Assembly: GCF_030272615.1 (NCBI RefSeq)
Contig: NC_081407.1
Span: 263,300,574 to 263,364,573, forward strand
Source of the DNA: Cryptomeria japonica
Taxonomy: Eukaryota > Streptophyta > Pinopsida > Cupressales > Cupressaceae
DNA: 64,000 nt
Direction of reading: 5' to 3'
This document shows positions 47,840-60,082 of this stretch, one piece after another (positions within the stretch are counted from its first letter, which is position 1; each line of letters opens with the position of its first letter). Both the position numbers and the translations under genes were made by a program. The notes below the pieces were generated by a model. That model saw only the letters and a list, made by a program, of their open reading frames with translations, had not been told where the DNA came from and did not search any database.

Positions 47840-48965
47840 TGAATTTTTTCCTACCCTTAAGGCATCTACCTTAGTTACCGAATGAGCTTCCTGCCAGTGC
47901 AGGAGCAACCTCTTTTGCCAGATAAGTACCCAGTGCATTCCCATCGGCAGATTGATCTTCTGTCTTCCTAACCTATCTTTGGGTATCATCTTGTTGGATT
48001 TTATTAACCTTTTCTTTCCCTTTCTCATTGGATCCTCCATTACCAAGGATTTTTGCTTCTATAGAATTTAGTGATATGTCCAACCTCATTACATGCATAA
48101 CATGTAACATTGTTCTTTTGAATTACTTTGCTAAAACCAGTATAATTTCTTGACCTACACTGATTAGCCATATGTCCAAATTTTCCACATGCATAGCATT
48201 TTACATTCATTTTGCAATCTTCTATCTTATGACCATACTTATTACATTTAGAACATTGACCGGGAGTAGAATCAGGGTTCTGATTTGCTTTGTTTCTATA
48301 TTGCCTATCCATGTGACCAAATTTATTACAAACAAAACATCTACCATTAAATTTATAAGCATTAAACTACCTTAACGATGCCTTATGGTTTTGATCTTCA
48401 TTTGCAATACCGGAACTTCGTCCTTGCTCAAATCCAAGTCCACTGGAATCTCCATTTTACCTTTGACTCTTCAATAACTCATCTAACTATTTTGAACTAA
48501 TCTTGAATTTCTCTTTATACTCACTTGCAATAGTCAGATCTTCTCTCAGAATTATCATTTGTCTCTCAAGCTCTTGTTCATTACTCTAGGATTGTACTAA
48601 ATCAATTCTCAACATATCATTCTCATGAACCAACCTACCACATTCTTCAATTTTTTTCTTCAAAGATACAACAAGATTTTCTTGCAGTCTTCAATATCCT
48701 TAGACATTCTCATAGTTATAGCTTGCATTTCATTTCTCATGACCATGTTCTCTTGACTCAGTTTCTGACACTGTTCCTTAAGTGCATCTTTTCTTCATCA
48801 TTTTGATTTTGCAAAAGTTCCTTCTTCCTAGCTTGAACATATGATAGCCTCTCTTGTATGACAAGAATGAATTCCTTAGCAGAATTCAATTTATCTTGTA
48901 GCTTTAAGTTCTTCATCATAATCTTCAAGTGCCATCTCAAGTTGCTTTTCCAAACCCATATCCAT
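47840..48965 (-). pseudogene. Gag-like ORF with coiled coil and four zinc knuckles
   Basis: Starts MDMGLEKQLEMALEDYDEEL about 55 bases after the primer-binding site, then a coiled coil (48940-48758, LNSAKEFILVIQERLSYVQ) and four CCHC knuckles: CNKFGHMDRQYRN, CSKCNKYGHKIEDC, CYACGKFGHMANQC and CYACNEVGHITKFY. The last cysteine of knuckles 1 and 4 has become tyrosine. It would package RNA as nucleocapsid. Stops and frameshifts break the frame, and the knuckle block 48040-48312 is the longest clean part. Confidence 0.8.
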
Positions 48966-49017
48966 GGATTCTGGATTTAGGATCTCCCTCAAGCTTAAAC
49001 TTCCTTCGAGGCACAAG

Positions 49018-49029
49018 GCTCTAATACCA
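49018..49029 (-). other. Primer-binding site of the 43-50 kb element
   Basis: Minus-strand TGGTATTAGAGC, one mismatch to the tRNA-iMet complement, two bases from the LTR. Confidence 0.88.
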
Positions 49030-49031
49030 AT

Positions 49032-49982
49032 TGTTGGAATCCAATAACACTGAGAGGGGGGGGGGGGGGGGTGAATCAGTGTTATACCAGAATTATCAAT
49101 TTTAGCCTTATTAAACCATGCATACACCAACCGGTATATCGGTACATACAAATTGAAAAAAGTAAAGAAACCAATAAGCCAATCACATAAATGAAAACCA
49201 TAAGACACATAATTGTACATGGAAAACCTCAAAGAGGAAAAACCAAAGTGGGATTTATGACCCACAATATCAATTTACTGGCCATATGAAGAGATATTAT
49301 AAAATATAAGGGCCTGCACTTGCAGGAAGGCTTACAGCCTAGAGCACAATGCTCAATCACAAAAGGAGCCTCACTGACTACATACAAATCCAGACTACAA
49401 TCCGAAGAAGTGTTGAACTACAAAAGATAGGATCTCCTATGCCTGAATATAGTTCTCGTTAAGCTCTATCTATTTTGGTCTGAAACCCTAAACCCTTTAC
49501 TGGAATACCCCTTCACACAAATATCCTCACATACATGATCTCGCAGATATATTTCGATCTCCTTCATTATTTCCTTCCTAATACATATTCGCATTATATC
49601 GTATATATCGAAATGATCTAATCCAACTAACCTATATACCCTATACAATTTATCATGCCTTATGTCGGCTTACAAAGATAATTATAATATCAATATATAT
49701 GTTGGCTAGATAACATAAATACATGAATATCAAAAACAATTGCCAATGTCAAATCCAAGAGATGTCGACATCCAATACTGCTAACCTTATTCTAAACCAT
49801 GTTGGTCTGCATTGCTTGTAACCAAAGAAATCCTTTCATCCCATCGGTGCCGGTGTTGGTGAAGTGTCTGTGAAGTGCTTGCCAGTACACAACTGAATGA
49901 AAACATGATGTCAGAATAAGCTCCCACATTGCCATCAATGACAACATAGTGAAACCAACCAATTGAGTGTCAATTGCCAACA
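49032..49982 (-). repeat. 5' LTR of the 43-50 kb element
   Basis: 951 bp, TGTTGGAATCC to TTGCCAACA. It includes a run of 16 G at 49056-49071 where the other LTR has GGGAGGGGATGG. Confidence 0.92.
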
Positions 49983-49987
49983 TCAAT

Positions 49988-50598
49988 TTTATAAGCTTAG
50001 AAATGGTCCTAGTTATAAAATTGGTTTAGATCTAAGTGGATAACAAATAAATTGACATAGGTGCATGGATACATGTAATAAATGAATGCTTTGGGTGAAT
50101 ATATCCAAATGTGCCTATGTAGCGATAAGGTTTGAAGAAATGTGCAAGAGTATGTACATAGAGATAAATAGAGATAGACAAAAAAAATAGGGAGTAGATC
50201 CAAAATAACACAAAATTACACTATTTATCAATATGCATATTTTTTAAGACATTCCTTCAAATTGAACAAAAAACTAATTAGGAAATACCATAAGTATACA
50301 AATTTCACTTTTATATTTATTTTAATTATATAATATTATAAATTTTCCACATAATTTGACTAGATATATTTAGAATAATCTATATTATATTAGTCTCTAA
50401 CAATATTATATAAATATATTTAAAATATTTTTATTAATTTAAAATAAAATTTAATAAATTAAATATATTAAAAAATAAAAACGAAAATAATAAATGGTGA
50501 AAGGATTGTTAATTTAAAAATGTGTGGAAAAGACATGATTTTTTTTAGAAAATATATTAATATTTACAAATAATTTTAATAAAAATTAAATAAAAACC
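49988..50598. other. AT-rich intergenic stretch
   Basis: No gene or recognised repeat, very AT-rich from 50220. Confidence 0.5.
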
Positions 50599-50639
50599 TT
50601 GATAACGAGGGTAAGAAGGATGATTTTCCTTACAATCCC

Positions 50640-51440
50640 AATGAAAATGTGGTGTGGAAGGAACATAAACATAGGTGGGTTAAACCTACCTCATATTGCT
50701 TGGGGTTTGTGGAAGGAAAGAAATAATAGGGTCTTCAAAGATTTGGAGTCCAATGCTCTCATGGTGGCCATCAGAATAAGGAATGCTATTAAGGAAAAAT
50801 TTCTTAATTACTATCCTGGTAGGAAAGATGATCCTCCTCTTGAGTCTTTCTAGGAGGAATGGGATACTATCAAGTGGTGGTAGACAAGATGGAATATATC
50901 TTTCCCTGTTTATAAGATCAAACATACCAGAGAGCATGTTTCTTGGAATCTGCCCCTTTTGGGGTGGATCAAAATTAATATCAATGGGGAGGCCAAAGTA
51001 AATCCTGGGGTGGTTGGATGTGGGGGAGCGGAGAGGAACCATTTGTTTTGTTGGTCTTTGCGGTGGCGCTCCCTTTGGGCACCCAGACTAACCATTTTGT
51101 GGAGGCTAGTGCTGCCTACATAGGGCTACACATGGCATGAAAGGATGGGTTCAAATGGGTCTGGCTAGAGAGTGATTCGCTTAACATCATCAAATTCTTT
51201 AAGGGATGTACGGTGCCTAGCTGGACTATTTCAAACTTAATCAAAGATTGTCTTGAAATGATAGCCGGTCTAGAGGATTTCAAGATCTCGCACATTTTTC
51301 AAGAAGGAAACAAACTGGCAAATCATTTGGCCAACTTGGCGGTGGGTAACAAGGCAGTTAAATGGTGGGGAGGAGAGGAAAATTTCTCGAAAACCTTGTG
51401 CGACCTAGCAAGAAATAATGCCAAGATCTTCGGCCTTTCC
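50640..51440 (+). pseudogene. LINE ORF2 3' remnant: zinc-finger RT tail and RNase H
   Basis: HIAWGLWKERNNRVFKDLES matches the region after the RT in plant L1-type LINEs. It is followed by an RNase H domain: GWIKININGEAKVNPG at the start and HIFQEGNKLANHLANLAV at the end. The first catalytic aspartate is asparagine here (NING for NxDG). Stops and a frameshift lie between. RT itself is absent. Confidence 0.78.
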
Positions 51441-53190
51441 AATGAAATTTATGATGGGATGGGAGCTGTTGGGGTGGTATTTCAAATTATTACCACTTTG
51501 AGAAGTGTTAGAACATTAAGTTTGCCCTATTTATGGTTCACTTTCCTCCTGGTTTTTTTGGAATCTCTAATTTTCTCAAGCTTCAGAATGGGTGGTGAGA
51601 AGAATAGGTTTGAACCCACAACCTATGATAAGTGGCAGAAGAACAGGGAGGTTTGGGATGAAATTTATGATGACAGTATGGTCCCTTTTTTGGATAGATT
51701 GCATGGTCATTCTGACATTGTTATGGAAAGCTTTGTTAAAGGTTGGAATAAGGGTGTGCTGGCTGCCTTTGGTGTGGAGTTTCAAGTCAATGAAAATATG
51801 GTTGCCACTGTTACTGGTCTGGATATGAAAGGTAGAAAATTCTATAGAGATAGGAAGTCGAGTGAGGAGGCTATTGTTGTCTTTTATGATAAGGAGAAGG
51901 AAAGACTAAGGGTTACAAAAATGGAAGACAGTGGCTATAACAAGAAAGAGTTGATTTCCCTCTAGGCTGATATGGCAAAATTCATCATGAGTTACATCAC
52001 CCTAGATGGTAGATATACTAGTATTTTCTCTCATCATTTTACTATCTTAAACCATTTTAGGCATGGTAGATTGATTTCCATTCCCTTTTATTTGGTTTCA
52101 TCCTTGGAGAATAGTTTAGTTAAACATTCTGAAAACCAGGATAACCCTGTGATTCATGAAGGGCTTATCTTGTTGATTATGGAATATGCCCGAGCTCATG
52201 AAGTGAAACCCTCCCCCAAGGATAAAACACATATTTCCTCTTCTAACCCTGATATGCAGTTGGTTTTTGATACGGAGATGGATAAGGATGATAGTGGCAT
52301 GACCATGGATTAGCATGATATCAAGGATATGGAGGACCTTAAGTATAGACCAAAGAAAGAAGTGGAGTTTATGGTGACCCCATGATCTACCAGAAGTAGG
52401 AAAATCAATCCTCCAAGGTGGGTGGCTAGTAAGTTCAAATCTAGCAACAGGAAAATGCAAGACCTGGAGCCACCCACCAAAAAGAAATCGAAACTTACCA
52501 AATCTAGTGGGTCTAAAAGCTTGGACCATGAGATTAGGTTGGACATCCCTATGAAGGTGGATGATGAGAAACAGGGGCTTGCGAGTAAAGAAAATAAAGG
52601 CAAGATAAAGGAGGAGAGGGTGATGCGAAATTTTCTATTGGAGGCTATGAGAAGTCGAGAGAATTGTTGGAAGTGGGTGGAGAAGGAAATTGAATCCCTA
52701 AAAGATGGGATTAAAGGAATTGTTAACACTTTCATAGAGTCCCCTGGGCCCAATAAATCTGATAAGATCATGAGTATGATCCAGAAAATTTCTCAGGATG
52801 TGGAAACTATGAAGGATAACCAAGAGCACAAAATTGAGAAGCTGGAAGAGGATGTGAGTGAGACCAAGGAAAGCTTGAACAATTTGGTGGAAATCAATAG
52901 GCAGGGGATGAAAAATAGCACTGATGGTTTGGAAAAGATTAATTCCATGATGACTGATTATAGAACCCAGACCATCGCCAGTGACCCTCCCATGGGAGAA
53001 AAGCAAAAAAAGACTGCTTCGAAAGGTGGACAGAGTGTTGCTGGTGGGAAGATTAGTTCGGGTCTATGTACTAGAACCAGGAGCTAGATCCAGGACCAGG
53101 GAACCTCCGGATTCATCATGGAGGACTTGGAGAAAATTAATAGGAGTATTATTCAGAAAAATATTGAATTGATGCACTCTCTTAGCTGAG
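51441..53190 (+). pseudogene. ORF1-like frame of a plant repeat (LINE-type), with stops
   Basis: Pieces 51213-51965 (its first part is the previous RNase H), 51972-52313 and 52422-53087 are in or near one frame. Segments: FLDRLHGHSDIVMESFVKGW, VNENMVATVTGLDMKGRKFY, then a lysine-rich stretch and a C-terminal coiled coil (IEKLEEDVSETKESLNNL). The head region resembles proteins common in conifer repeats from general knowledge, but I cannot name a family. Its position before a LINE RNase H suggests ORF1 of a LINE. A single TAG at 51963-51965 separates the first two pieces. Confidence 0.5.
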
Positions 53191-53344
53191 TGTGTGATCC
53201 TATTTTTTGGTTCATCTTTTTTTTTGTTTGTTTTTTTGTTGTCGATCTGTGTGGGGTTTGTCCCCTGTTCTGCTTATTTTTTGGTCTGGTTGGTTGTTGG
53301 CCTTGGTTTCTAATACTTTGGGTTTCAATCCCTGTAAAAGTTGT
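53191..53344 (+). other. T-rich linker
   Basis: T-rich stretch after the ORF1-like stop; its translation is merely hydrophobic. Endonuclease and RT expected here for a LINE are missing. Confidence 0.5.
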
Positions 53345-53800
53345 TTATCTTTCTCAAAAATATAGGTGGGTTAAGATCAATTTTGGTGGAGGCTCAAGAG
53401 GGAACTTGAGGTCGAGTGGAACAAAGTGTGTGATAAGAGAACAATTGGGAAAAACCTTTTGTGAGAAAGCATAATTCTTAGGGGATACCACAAATAATAT
53501 GATAATATTTTTAGCGACACTAATGGGACTAAAGTGTGGTATATCAATCAAAGCTACATGGATTCACTTGGAAGGGGACTCATTAATAATGGTTAATGTT
53601 ATTCGATAGAGTGTGATTTCAAACTCGAAGTAAGGGAAGTGGTTAAAACCCATTGAAGCCTTGATAAGAAAAATTGAAGAATTCAATGTCACTCACATTT
53701 ATCATGAGGTTAATTAGATGACAGATGAGTTGGCAAAAAGGACTGCTATGAACGGTTTATATGAGAGGTCAATAAAGGGTAGGGTGGTGAATACCCCTCC
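53345..53800 (+). pseudogene. LINE RNase H remnant
   Basis: YRWVKINFGGGSRGN at the start and THIYHEVNxMTDELAKRTAM at the end define a LINE-type RNase H. The first catalytic aspartate is replaced by glycine. Stops are present near 53610, 53630 and 53716. Confidence 0.75.
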
Positions 53801-54268
53801 TCTCAAAGGTGGTGATGATGGTACAAATTATTAATCATTTTGCAGCAAGCTCACAGGATTGATTGAATGCACATACCCAATGGAAAATTTGGAGGAAGGT
53901 AATGTACTAGTAACATTTATGGTTGTAGGTGGAGGAATCCAGGTTAGGATCATATTAGGCAAGCAAGGATATAATTGAAGTGGGGAAGGACAATGATGTA
54001 TCAGCCATTGCATTGGCCAACATTATTAGTCAATCTATAAAATTTGGTTCCTGGACCATGTGAAGGGGCAATTTAGCTACCCCACAATATTAAACATTGT
54101 GACTCTAGGTGGTGAATGAGTTATGTGGAACTAGGTGTTATTATGAAATGGAGTACCTTGGGAATGGGATCTTGAAATCATGTAATATTGCAAGGATTTC
54201 TATTTAGGAAACAAACCAATGGAAAAACCATTTAGGTGCTTCTATTTCAAGCATCTTCTTTGTTAGTA

Positions 54269-54870
54269 TGGATACACATGTGTGGTTATTTTGTAGGAAA
54301 AGACATATTTCTTTCATGGGTGATATTTTAGAGAAGATGTTGAGATGTGTGCTAAAATTTGATCATGGGATGGTGATGCATGTAGTGTAGAGAATTGTGG
54401 GAGATGAGTTCTTAAAGGTGGAGCATATGTATAGGGTAAATACTGACATCACTGCTATGTTTTTTGTAGTTCTTCTGAACTTTGGGGAAATGAAGGAAAT
54501 GGTGAGTGTATTATGTAAGAAGCAAATGAAGAATTAATATTTGGGGGAATTGGACAATGTAATGTAGAATGCAGATTAAAATAAATTGATCCCCATGTAA
54601 AAAGACTATTATGTGATTCATAGACATGGGAAGGAAGTGGCGAAGTATCCCATTCTCAATTTGGTGGATGATTCAACCATTGACTAGAGGCATGAGGTGG
54701 TGAAAGGAAATACATTGTGTTTTAATAAATTGCTAGATTCATCAAAGGATGGTGGAGCTGGATGACTGCAAAAGTATTTGGTGATAGATGACCTAGTAAG
54801 TGATGGAGAGGATGATGAAGTGACTGGGATGAGTACTCAGACAAAGAAATTATGTGTAGACTATACCTGT
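54269..54870 (+). pseudogene. Unrecognised conserved ORF, copy 2 (broken)
   Basis: Counterpart of 28773-29390, with recognisable MYRVNTDITAMFFVVLLNF and DYYVIHRHGKEVAKYP, but at least five stops. Followed by the LINE-like tail at 55188-55250. Confidence 0.5.
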
Positions 54871-55187
54871 TAAGTGTGGCTAAGGTGTCTTCCAATGTAG
54901 ATTGTGATGCAAATTGTCTAGTCAAGGCCAGGGTTGCTAAGGATGCACACAACAACAAGAAGGTGGTCATATAATTAAGCTATGATAGGTTTTCTTATAT
55001 GTTTAGTTTCTATAATAGTGATAAGTAGGGGTCAATATTTTCCCCTATTTTGGGCCATGCACTATTTAGGAGATAGCTATTTATGTTATAGTTGCATGGT
55101 AGGCGATATTAGGTAGAAGGTTTTTCTCAGAAGGACATTTTGGAGTGTCGTTATATGATCGTGCAAGAACATGTAAAAAATTGTTGA

Positions 55188-55250
55188 TATAATACAAGGG
55201 TGTTGCCCCTTAGAAGCTATTAATAGAAAAAAATAAAAAATAAAAAATTA
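55188..55250 (+). other. LINE-like 3' tail, copy 2
   Basis: TACAAGGGTGTTGCCCCTTA then an A-rich run, matching 29660-29760. Confidence 0.5.
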
Positions 55251-55584
55251 GAGAAATAATAAAAGGTCAAGTAAAATTAATAATTACATACTATAAGAAA
55301 TAGTACAAATAAAATAAAATAATTTATAAACATTAAAATTTAGTATTGATGTAGAAAAATGGAATAGCTCGTTTGTTTTCATCAAAATATAAATTGTTGA
55401 TTTGTATTTTTGCTATTTTGGTTTCTTTATATAGGATTTATAATTTTATCAATAAATCTATTATCAAACTAACACATTCAATTTAAATAGAAATCTATGT
55501 AAAAGAAGTCAAAAGATATCAGTTATATGTCTACATTGTTCTATAGATATGTGTTTTTTTAATCTCTAGATATATAATTACTAT

Positions 55585-57118
55585 TGTAGCATAAGAATTA
55601 GGATTCATCACAAGATAAGTAGATCAAATCAAAACATTAAACATGATAGCTCAATCATAAGAAAACTCATTGAAATGAACCTAATTCTAAAGCACATTCA
55701 ATGGAGGTATGAAAACAAAGCCTTCAAGAGTAAAATTATGCAAACCAGACGTAAAGTTGAATACTCCTTCCATGCGGCTCCATTGTTGTTCTTTCCTCTT
55801 CAATAATTTTGTGGATCTCACCTACAAGTGCTCTCACAATTGAAAGCAAAAAGCTCAAGAGTACTAGAACTAAAATTCAGTAGTTTGTTAGCAATTTAGA
55901 ATTCATGAAGTGATTGAAGCAATTGAAGAAGGGTTCCAAAGGGGTTGAAGGGATTCGAAGGGTTTGATTGAAGAAAATTATCCAATTTATAGAGAAATTG
56001 GAGAAGTGACAAGATTGGCATGATGCAATTCAAATGGAAATTGCAAATCAATATGTTAATTATGACAAATTATGCAAATTATGCACTTTCCATGCACAAT
56101 TTTGATTGATTGATTATGACACATTTCATGTCAAAATTGATTGATTAATCAATTATGACAATTTCATGACAAATTGAAATGCCACTCCCATAGAATTAGG
56201 AGATGAAATAGGAGGGAAAAAGAATTAGAAATTTGAAAATTAGGAAATTGAAATTGATGACCAATTAGGAAATTGGAATTAGAAATTGATGAAAAATAGG
56301 ATTTAGTGAATTAGTGAATTAATTAATAATTTTTCATTTATTAATCAATTCACAAAGAAGAATAATTAGCCAATTAAATAAAGATTTAATTGTAATAAGA
56401 AGACTTAGGATTAATAAATAATTTAGTAATCCTAGAGGAAGAAATGGCGAATTAGGTTAAATGACTAAATCATAAAACCCTAGAAGACGAATTAGAAATG
56501 CAAAAATGACAATTAGGTCTTGATTGAGGATAATTAATGTCATGATTTGATTTTGATAAATGACCAATGCGACAAAATGATTGAGAAAATGCGCCAATTA
56601 ATGAGGAACAATGACAAATTGATCCAAATTGACATAATTGAGACAGATAACGATCGATGACAAATCGGTTGAAAAATGACAAAATTGACAAAATAGATTG
56701 CAAGATGACAAGATTAGACATGACCACGATCGATGACAAATCGATCGCAAGATGACAAGATTGAAGGATTGATGATAAATCGACAAGATTGATAAACCGA
56801 TCGCCAACTGATAAGATTGAAAATAGGACAAAACCCTAATTAGGATTGACGATGTCCAAAATGATGACAAATGAATACGCATATTGATGTGACAAAGTAA
56901 AATCGATCAAAATCATGACTGGATAATGTTGTCGACAAGACCAAATTCGAAGACGAGATGATTGAAGAATGTAGAAGAATGACTCAATGTTCGCAAATGA
57001 TAAAAATCAAGTGCGTGACATAGGAGAAATGTTAATGCGACGCAAAAACCTAAAATGAGGCAATGCGCAAATGTTAAAGTATGACCTCGCAAGCGTTGAC
57101 CATTTTTGGGTGTCTACA
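55585..57118. repeat. Solo LTR with perfect target duplication
   Basis: 1534 bp from TGTAGCATAAG to GGTGTCTACA, flanked on both sides by ACTAT (55580-55584 and 57119-57123). The other duplication copy has the empty site near 30078 (CTATTATATAAG). The TGTAG/CTACA ends fit a Gypsy-type LTR. The interior is rich in short GATGACAAATCG words at 56560-56900. Orientation is undetermined, although ends such as TGTAGACACCC would put it on the minus strand. Confidence 0.9.
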
Positions 57119-57508
57119 ACTATTATATGTGCAATTAATGTATATATTATTCAATACTATTTCTTTTTTAACATATACTATTTAACTAGATTTACTTTCA
57201 TCTAGGTGGAAGGTAATTCATGCATACAAGGTTATAGTAATGCATTCGACCCAATTATCCTAATTTGAGAATTATCTTATAATAGAGTAATTTTTAAATA
57301 ACTTTCAAGTAACATAATATAACACTCAAATCTAGCATGCTTGCAAGGTGAAGATTCTCTTTAGCACTTGAACTTGTTAACTTTTAAGTGTTGCTAGATC
57401 ATTGAAGTAATGTTCTATGTGTCATTGTCAAAGTCTCTCTAGTTCCCACTTCTAGCATATGCCAATATTCATTTTATGTGTGTCATCAAGGGTGCAACTG
57501 CTTAGCTC

Positions 57509-57652
57509 GTGATAATTAGGATGCCCATTCTCAGGCATGTCTGCCTCTTCTAAGAAGGTATCAATCTCAGCAAGGGTGATCATAATTAGGATGCCCATTC
57601 TCAAGCATTTTTGCCTCTTTTAAGAAGATATCAATCTCAGCAAGGGTGATCA
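57509..57652 (+). repeat. 72-bp tandem duplication
   Basis: Two copies of a segment from ATAATTAGGATGCCCATTCT to TCAGCAAGGGTGAT. The other duplication copy has one. Confidence 0.85.
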
Positions 57653-58579
57653 CAACATCCTAATAGTCATTTGGCTTCTCCAACAAATTTTTTTGGTGGG
57701 ATTATTGTTTGGTTAAATTTTGGTAAGTTCCCTTGGTCGGCTCTTGCTATTTCTCCTATTCATGTTGCCGAAGATAAAAAAGATAATAATGATAAAGATC
57801 AAAATGATGAAAGGTATCCTTCCATGGAAACATTATATCCTATTGATGAAAGTGACAAACCAAATGATTGAGATCCACCTCATCCTCCTTTTGCTCTTGC
57901 TGTCACCATTTAACTATTTTTGGTAATTGTGTTTGTATTTTATATTCTTGTTTTATGTTGTGTTTTGAATAATTATATCTTTAAGATACGAAATGAATAA
58001 TTTATTAAACTTATAGATAAATTAACATAAATATCTAAAATATATCTATCATATTTATATTATAAATTTATTGTGCAAGAAAATATTGTTGAACAAATTT
58101 ATGTAAGATATCTACGCTGACAAATTTAAATCAAGCTCATAATAATGTTCTTAAAATCCTCTAAAAAAGAAAGATACCCATATGAGACCTAAGTCATACC
58201 TAAGCAGAAGAAGCTTCATCTTTCGCCTGTTAAATGATTTCCTTACACGTGCTTGGCTGTGAGTTCAAAATTTTAAGGACTCCCATCAAGTTTTCCCTAC
58301 CATGGAAGCGTTAAATTTTGAACGTACCGTTGAGATGTCACAACCATGCCTATTACAAACATGCTTCAAATTCAACACTCCATTAATTCTGTTTGGCTCT
58401 CATTTAATTTGCCGCGTTAGTATGACAAGTGACTCAGAACCTGCTCTCAAATTTGAACACAAAAGAATTCAACAACTAGCGGCGTTCAAATTTATGAAGC
58501 ACAAGTTGACCTAATATATTTTATGCCCTCTAAATTCAAATCATGTACTTCTCCTGCACTTGACGGTTTTCAGATTTTG

Positions 58580-59420
58580 ATGAGCATGGATGTTGAGAGT
58601 GTTAACAAGAACATATTTGGTTGGGGTAAAGATGAGGTGAAAGTATCAGAGCTTGTGCTGAGACATTTCAATGACCAGAGAGATTCAACAGCTCTTCATC
58701 TGCTAGGAAGGAACGCAAGGAATACAGCATCATCCTCTTCTTCATTTGGGTCTGAATCAATCGATTTTGATCCTATGGAACTGGGTCAAGAACAGTGCTT
58801 TTCTTCAGCAAGGGATAAATCCCTAGATTTGAAGGTAAGTTAATATAGTTAATATATATAATTAATGATATCAGAATTTTACAATTTATATTTCTGATTG
58901 TCGTAGTTTCTAGATTAATTTATGTACAAATTTTTTAATCAAAATTTTGATAGAGAGTTGAAGGAAAGACTTTGAAACTATATTTTATGTTAATATATTC
59001 ATGTTCTGCAGTGACTATGGGGATTTATTTTCATGAATATTGATCTACCATTGTATTCTTATAGTTCTGAAATATTGCATGATTCTTGTGGTGCAGAGTG
59101 GAGAAGTCTATTACCCGAGTTCAGAAGAAGCAACTGAAACAAGCTCTGAGGTCTTTTCAATTCAGGAGAGCTCAAAATTCAGCTCCATTGAAGAAGAAGA
59201 TGAAAATGAAGGTAGGTTAGATCTTGCGATGAATTTATCCATCTCAAAAACTTTTAAATCTGGAATCAAAATGAATGATGATATTGCTACAGAAGAAGCT
59301 GAGTCTGCCGCCATGAAGCTTATTGGGTGCCTCACATGTTTAATGTATTTCATGGTGTCTGGTCAAGATCTCAAGTGTCCAAAGTGCAAAGGTTCTGCAC
59401 TGCTAGATTTTCCTGAATAA
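58580..59420 (+). CDS. GIR1-like zinc-ribbon protein, gene 2 (two exons, 192 aa)
   Basis: Exon 1 58580-58834, intron 58835-59096 (GTAAGT to TGCAG, phase 0), exon 2 59097-59420. Zinc ribbon CLTC and CPKC near the C-terminus, ending SALLDFPE, and weak EAR-like LDLAMNL. The exon 2 product differs from gene 1 at 7 of 107 residues, all four cysteines kept. An upstream in-frame ATG at 58523 would add 19 residues, but gene 1 has a stop in that segment, so the inner ATG (MSMDV) is preferred. Conserved upstream sequence begins near 58200 and matches 31140-31525. Probable nuclear repressor adaptor by family; not tested. Confidence 0.65.
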
Positions 59421-59577
59421 TTCATCAGAGAGTATTTCTTTTTTGTTTTTGCTTTTTCCATATTGGTTATTTACTACCAGGGGGGAGGTGTTAGGCCGAC
59501 ATGTCCAAACTTGCAAGCATTTTATCATTTTATCCGATCCCTTTTCCTATATTCAGATGAGTTTGAGCTTTGAATTG

Positions 59578-59583
59578 AATAAA
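59578..59583 (+). terminator. Poly(A) signal of GIR1-like gene 2
   Basis: AATAAA at the same place relative to the stop as in gene 1. Confidence 0.6.
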
Positions 59584-60082
59584 ATGTGGGCTTGATTTTT
59601 TGATTTGGATAAATTCAAAAGGGACTCATTAACATAATGGCAATTGGTAGGTGGTGGATTTGGAAGGTGGCCATTTCTTTTCTTTTTCTGTTATTAAATT
59701 ATTCAGTACAGGGCAACAAATCATAATGGTCATCTGTCAATTGTTTTCCTTGTCTCTGAGGACAAAATACTATTTATTGCTATGGAGAAATTGCCTACCA
59801 TTACAGTTTTAATGTGATGTATCTATCTTTCACCCTGATTGGAATGGCTAGAGAGAAATCTCAAAAGTTAGAATAGCCAATGCATGCATATGATCAGTAG
59901 TTATTGTTACATAGGTGTTCACAGGTTATTGAAAGAACGGCTCTTTAATAAACATTATTTTAGTGTAAATCTGATTTTTTTGATGTAAAATTGGAATGAG
60001 AAAAAAAAAAATTTCTTTAGAAAAATTAAAGAGTATGTCTCATGGTATTTTAATTTGTTGGAATAATTATGTTTTTATGTTT
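59584..60082. other. Gene 2 downstream flank
   Basis: No gene; matches 32545-33010 with indels. Confidence 0.6.

Larger units (their letters stand above)
43082..49982 (-). mobile_element. Complete non-autonomous LTR element with gag-like ORF and unknown second ORF
   Basis: LTRs 43082-44026 and 49032-49982 with TGTTGG/CCAACA ends, flanked by perfect target duplications TCAAT (43077-43081 and 49983-49987). Primer-binding site at 49018-49029 (TGGTATTAGAGC, one mismatch to iMet) and polypurine tract at 44027-44038. Between them lie a gag-like frame with four zinc knuckles and a long unrecognised frame. No protease, integrase, RT or RNase H motif was found, so it must use enzymes made elsewhere. 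Confidence 0.88.

Noticed and set aside
58302-58514. 70-codon ORF upstream of GIR1-like gene 2
   Set aside because: The same region upstream of gene 1 has a 14-base deletion and other frame changes, so it is more likely 5' flank or UTR.
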